25,950 nucleotides of DNA from the IMG/VR virus record IMGVR_UViG_3300022935_000103, positions 1-25,950 of that record; one strand, 5' to 3'. The DNA comes from a virus. This document shows, one piece after another, positions 24,140 to 25,950 of the stretch; position 1 is the first letter of the stretch, and every line of letters begins with the position of its first letter. The translations under genes and the position numbers were made by a program. The notes beneath the pieces were generated by a model. It searched no databases and was not told the DNA's origin. It worked only from the letters and a program-made list of their open reading frames with translations.

Positions 24140-25126
24140 TTAAAAAATCATTCCATACACTAATGATCTATTATTACTTATAAGTTCGTCTCTAGTATTG
24201 TTGCCATTAGCGAAAAATATTCCTGTGCCGCCAGTATTTTGATTTGCAATATAAATCTTTACTCCGCTATCTGGAAACGAAGGTGCAAATGTTAAAGGAT
24301 CTAAAGGATCAGTATCGATTCCCGGAACACTTGTAAGTTCTAAAGTATCTTTAACTACAACAGAACCTGTACCTGGTGCGGACAAAACTAAATCTTCGTT
24401 TGACGCTATAGTTTCGATCATTGTTCCAGTAATTCTAATATCAGTTAGATCAAGTCTATCATCATAAAATTCTGCAACTGTTGAGTTATCTATATTAATT
24501 TGAACTAAACTGTCGTTGCCTGTTGTTTCATTATCTAAAACTTTAACAGTAGAAGGATCAACAGATCCGTCACCAATTTGTGTTAAAAACACTGTAGCAA
24601 ACGCAGTTAAGATAGCATCATCTACATATTTTTTATTTGTAATGTCGTCATCGTCTGTAACATTTTGTTCGTAGTTAGTAGTTCCTGATACAGAAATTAC
24701 ATTACTGCCTGTATTAACTAATAAATTTTCGCCGCCTGTAGTGATCGAGTTGGTTTGAATACTAACTAATGATCCTGCATCAGCTGCACCTTGTCTAAAT
24801 ACAAATCCGTTTGTATTTTCGTCATACACAAACCAAACATCATTAGTTGTACCAGTTCCTCGATTTATTTGTAGTCCTGATTGATCTAGTGTAATACCAG
24901 GTCCTGGATCGCCGTCATTAAGAACAATAATATTATCCTTAACAACCATAGTTTCAGATTCTACAATAGTCTGATTTCCTAGAACCTCTAAGTCTCCAGT
25001 GATAACAACTTTACCTTGTTGGTCGTCATTAGAATTTCCGTTAGGATTAGTGTCTAAGGTAATAGTTTGACCTTGTGCAACTATAATTTTATATCCACCG
25101 GATGGTACTTTTACATACTTTGACAT
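24140..25126 (-). CDS. Tail fibre-like structural protein, 328 aa
   Basis: A 328-aa beta-rich protein. The N-terminal part (MSKYVKVPSGGYKIIVAQGQ, then GKVVITGDLEVLGNQTIVES) looks like the start of marine T4-like fibre proteins that describe 'layers' of short beta repeats. DVWFVYDENTNGFVFRQGA follows at ~96-114. The middle has ITNKKYVDDAILTAF (161-175), resembling the 'T.KYVD' element common before phage fibre tips. The ITGTMIETIASNEDLVLSAPGTGSV stretch (~232-256) repeats the 'i.gt.Iet..sn.dl.l...GtGsv' unit found in the 906- and 870-aa fibres. It is probably a short fibre or fibre connector in the same complex. The ribosome-binding site is AGGAA. A 9-bp hairpin (25147-25168) lies in the gap after the upstream 132-aa gene. 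Confidence 0.8.
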   Translation of the reverse strand: MSKYVKVPSGGYKIIVAQGQTITLDTNPNGNSNDDQQGKVVITGDLEVLGNQTIVESETMVVKDNIIVLNDGDPGPGITLDQSGLQINRGTGTTNDVWFVYDENTNGFVFRQGAADAGSLVSIQTNSITTGGENLLVNTGSNVISVSGTTNYEQNVTDDDDITNKKYVDDAILTAFATVFLTQIGDGSVDPSTVKVLDNETTGNDSLVQINIDNSTVAEFYDDRLDLTDIRITGTMIETIASNEDLVLSAPGTGSVVVKDTLELTSVPGIDTDPLDPLTFAPSFPDSGVKIYIANQNTGGTGIFFANGNNTRDELISNNRSLVYGMIF

Positions 25127-25146
25127 TCTTAAATTCCTAATAATAA

Positions 25147-25168
25147 TGTAGGGGATTTCTCCCCTACA
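25147..25168. other. GAAA-capped intergenic hairpin
   Basis: Perfect 9-bp arms TGTAGGGGA / TCCCCTACA with a 4-nt loop, which reads GAAA (a GNRA tetraloop) on the - strand. It lies between the 132-aa stop and the 328-aa start. It is followed on the - strand by ATTATTATTAGG rather than a T run, so it is more likely a processing, stability or attenuation element than a strong terminator. Confidence 0.6.
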
Positions 25169-25177
25169 CTACAAGTC

Positions 25178-25576
25178 TTACTCTACATCGCCTTCAATGT
25201 TAGTTGCGTTTGTTAATGCATCATCATCACCTGCTTCTTCAATCTCAGCTACATCACCTGTACCTGTGAAGTCCCAAGCAGTTGTAGAACCGTTGTCCAT
25301 TGTTGCTTTACGTGCAGCAATCTTAATTACTTGACGTGCTGTTCCGCCGTCATCAACTGTAATTGACATCTGTCCTGCTGTTAGTGCTGCTGCCGCTGCA
25401 TCTGTTAACACACAATCTTTTGTTGCAGTACCGTCTGTGCAACGAAACTTTTTAGATCCTAGTTGCTTAACGATCCAACCTGGAACGCTTGATGTACCAT
25501 TGTGAAATTGAACTTTGATTTCGTCGCCGCCTGCTGTAGGTGTTCCGAAATATCTTTTATTAAGTGGTCTTCCCAT
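25178..25576 (-). CDS. Conserved virion-type protein, 132 aa (MGRPLNKRYFG)
   Basis: A 132-aa protein starting MGRPLNKRYFGTPTAGGDEI, with KVQFHNGTSSVPGWIVKQLG, FRCTDGTATKDCVL and a strongly acidic C-terminus (EIEEAGDDDALTNATNIEGDVE). It resembles a small protein recurrent in marine T4-like phages near structural genes and is probably virion-associated; I do not know its function. The frame extends upstream to 25750 without an ATG that makes sense: the extension would run through the terminator and the late promoter. The ATG at 25574-25576, with AAGGAGA just before it, is therefore the start. It is the first gene after the late promoter at 25670-25678 and probably one of the more strongly expressed late genes. 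Its codon choice and GC content look higher than those of its neighbours. Confidence 0.85.
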   Translation of the reverse strand: MGRPLNKRYFGTPTAGGDEIKVQFHNGTSSVPGWIVKQLGSKKFRCTDGTATKDCVLTDAAAAALTAGQMSITVDDGGTARQVIKIAARKATMDNGSTTAWDFTGTGDVAEIEEAGDDDALTNATNIEGDVE

Positions 25577-25669
25577 TTGTTTTCTCCTTATTAGAAGTCC
25601 GATGCGGGTTCTAGCCGCTACGCTGTGGGTACAGCATAAGTCCGCCTCGCGGCACACTATCTGACACAA
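25577..25669 (-). promoter_or_regulatory. Structured 5' leader of the 132-aa gene
   Basis: Gene-free leader between the late promoter and the ATG. On the - strand it can form UAUGCUGU-ACCC-ACAGCGUA (25638-25619, 8 bp with one G-U). It can also form CCGC-GAG-GCGG (25652-25642) and GCGG-7 nt-CCGC (25618-25604). The G-U pair would be a C-A mismatch in + strand RNA, which favours a - strand transcript. The AAGGAGA site stays single-stranded. Confidence 0.5.
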
Positions 25670-25678
25670 GTATTTATC
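25670..25678 (-). promoter_or_regulatory. T4-like late promoter (GATAAATAC)
   Basis: GATAAATAC on the - strand, directly after the terminator at 25689-25712, so it restarts transcription for the 132-aa gene and what follows. Identical to the elements at 11957 and 20250. Confidence 0.73.
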
Positions 25679-25688
25679 ACAAATAGAA

Positions 25689-25712
25689 AAAGCCCGCACA
25701 GTGGCGGGCTTT
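25689..25712 (-). terminator. Intrinsic terminator (- strand)
   Basis: 9-bp arms AAAGCCCGC / GCGGGCTTT with a 6-nt loop. The T run (TTTTTCTATTT) follows only on the - strand side; the + side reads TTTAAAATAAG. It therefore ends transcripts coming from the right, just before the next late promoter. Confidence 0.9.
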
Positions 25713-25930
25713 AAAATAAGGGTGGGTGAAGGACTTGGGTTTACCTCCAACTAAGCGCCTAGATACCTGTCTATGTTACGCCTAGAACCTCAGTTCTGCT
25801 TAGTATCGCAGTTAGCATACTCTACGTCTCCGTAGTACATGCCGGGCACTACCCCTAACCAAGTGCGCTTATCCTCTCTAGCCAAGGATTGTTAGCGCCA
25901 ACCCGTATAACAACGTCTTGTTATATTATT
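25713..25930 (-). ncRNA. Candidate structured small RNA
   Basis: No convincing reading frame lies on either strand, and the base composition is more GC-rich than the flanking genes. Read on the - strand it folds into successive helices. They are: TATAACAA-4 nt-TTGTTATA (25925-25906); GCGCT/AGCGC enclosing ATCCT/AGGAT (25898-25865); a 12-nt stem GCAUGUACUACG-GAGA-CGUAGAGUAUGC with one A-A mismatch and a GNRA loop (25842-25815); and ACUAAGC/GCUUAGU (25804-25798 with 25756-25750) around AGAAC-UGAG-GUUCU (25797-25784). GGGUU (25904-25900) can pair with AACCC (25741-25737), closing the whole set. Two G-U pairs in the GNRA stem would be A-C mismatches in + strand RNA, so the - strand is the likely transcript. 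It would end at the terminator 25689-25712. No tRNA or tmRNA signature was found. The 5' end and promoter are not certain. Confidence 0.5.
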
Positions 25931-25950
25931 AATATAGCATCAATAAAATA

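Noticed and set aside
25604-25618. tRNA T-arm-like GCGGGTTCTAGCCGC on the + strand
   Set aside because: The stem is only 4 bp, the loop does not fit TTCRANY, and no anticodon or acceptor stem can be placed around it.
25577-25750. N-terminal extension of the 132-aa protein
   Set aside because: The extension crosses a strong terminator and a late promoter and gives an unusual Cys/Arg-rich peptide. The AAGGAGA-ATG at 25576 is clearly the start.
25847-25867. tRNA D-arm-like GCAC...GTGC on the - strand
   Set aside because: No anticodon arm or T arm follows; the next sequence is the long GNRA hairpin.

Overview
The window looks like part of a marine T4-like myovirus genome (a cyanophage or pelagiphage type). 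The evidence is an AT-rich sequence, very large beta-structured fibre proteins of a kind familiar from T4-like marine phages, five late-promoter-like (G/A)ATAAATA elements in front of structural genes, tightly packed genes, and an accessory 'metabolic' cassette beside the tail-fibre genes. The host cannot be fixed from the sequence alone. No integrase, tRNA, CRISPR array or insertion sequence was seen.

Left part (1-4099, + strand): a compact operon of small-molecule or surface-chemistry genes. It holds the end of an unassigned protein, a 2OG-Fe(II) oxygenase of the TIGR02466 type, a GT9/heptosyltransferase-like glycosyltransferase, a full-length NodU/CmcH/TobZ-type O-carbamoyltransferase, and a second, unrelated prolyl-4-hydroxylase-like 2OG oxygenase. 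Genes overlap or are a few bases apart, and the block ends at a strong bidirectional terminator (4141-4165). Together they suggest building and decorating (hydroxylating, carbamoylating) a sugar or other polymer; the substrate is unknown.

Right part (4167-25576, all - strand): a late structural module of tail-fibre and host-recognition genes. In transcription order (right to left) it holds a conserved 132-aa virion-type protein, a 328-aa fibre-like protein, two tandem paralogous ~110-125-aa beta proteins, a 165-aa fibre-tip-like protein, two paralogous beta-helix fibres (870 and 906 aa), two small proteins, two giant paralogous fibres (1572 and 1688 aa), another small protein, a Gly/Cys-rich adhesin-like protein (594 aa) and a tail-fibre assembly chaperone (176 aa). 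Each giant begins with eight carbohydrate-binding-module-like repeats and continues into a shared beta-helix body. That body carries different inserted domains in each: an Asp-box (sialidase-like) propeller in one and two related helical domains in the other. Modules are shared and reshuffled among these proteins, and one 53-nt stretch is identical between the two giants, pointing to recombination.

Right edge (25577-25950): no gene. A minus-strand terminator (25689-25712) separates a late promoter with a structured 5' leader from about 220 nt of sequence that folds into several nested helices on the minus strand, including a GNRA-capped stem with G-U pairs that favour that strand. This is the best candidate in the window for an undescribed element: a small structured phage RNA.
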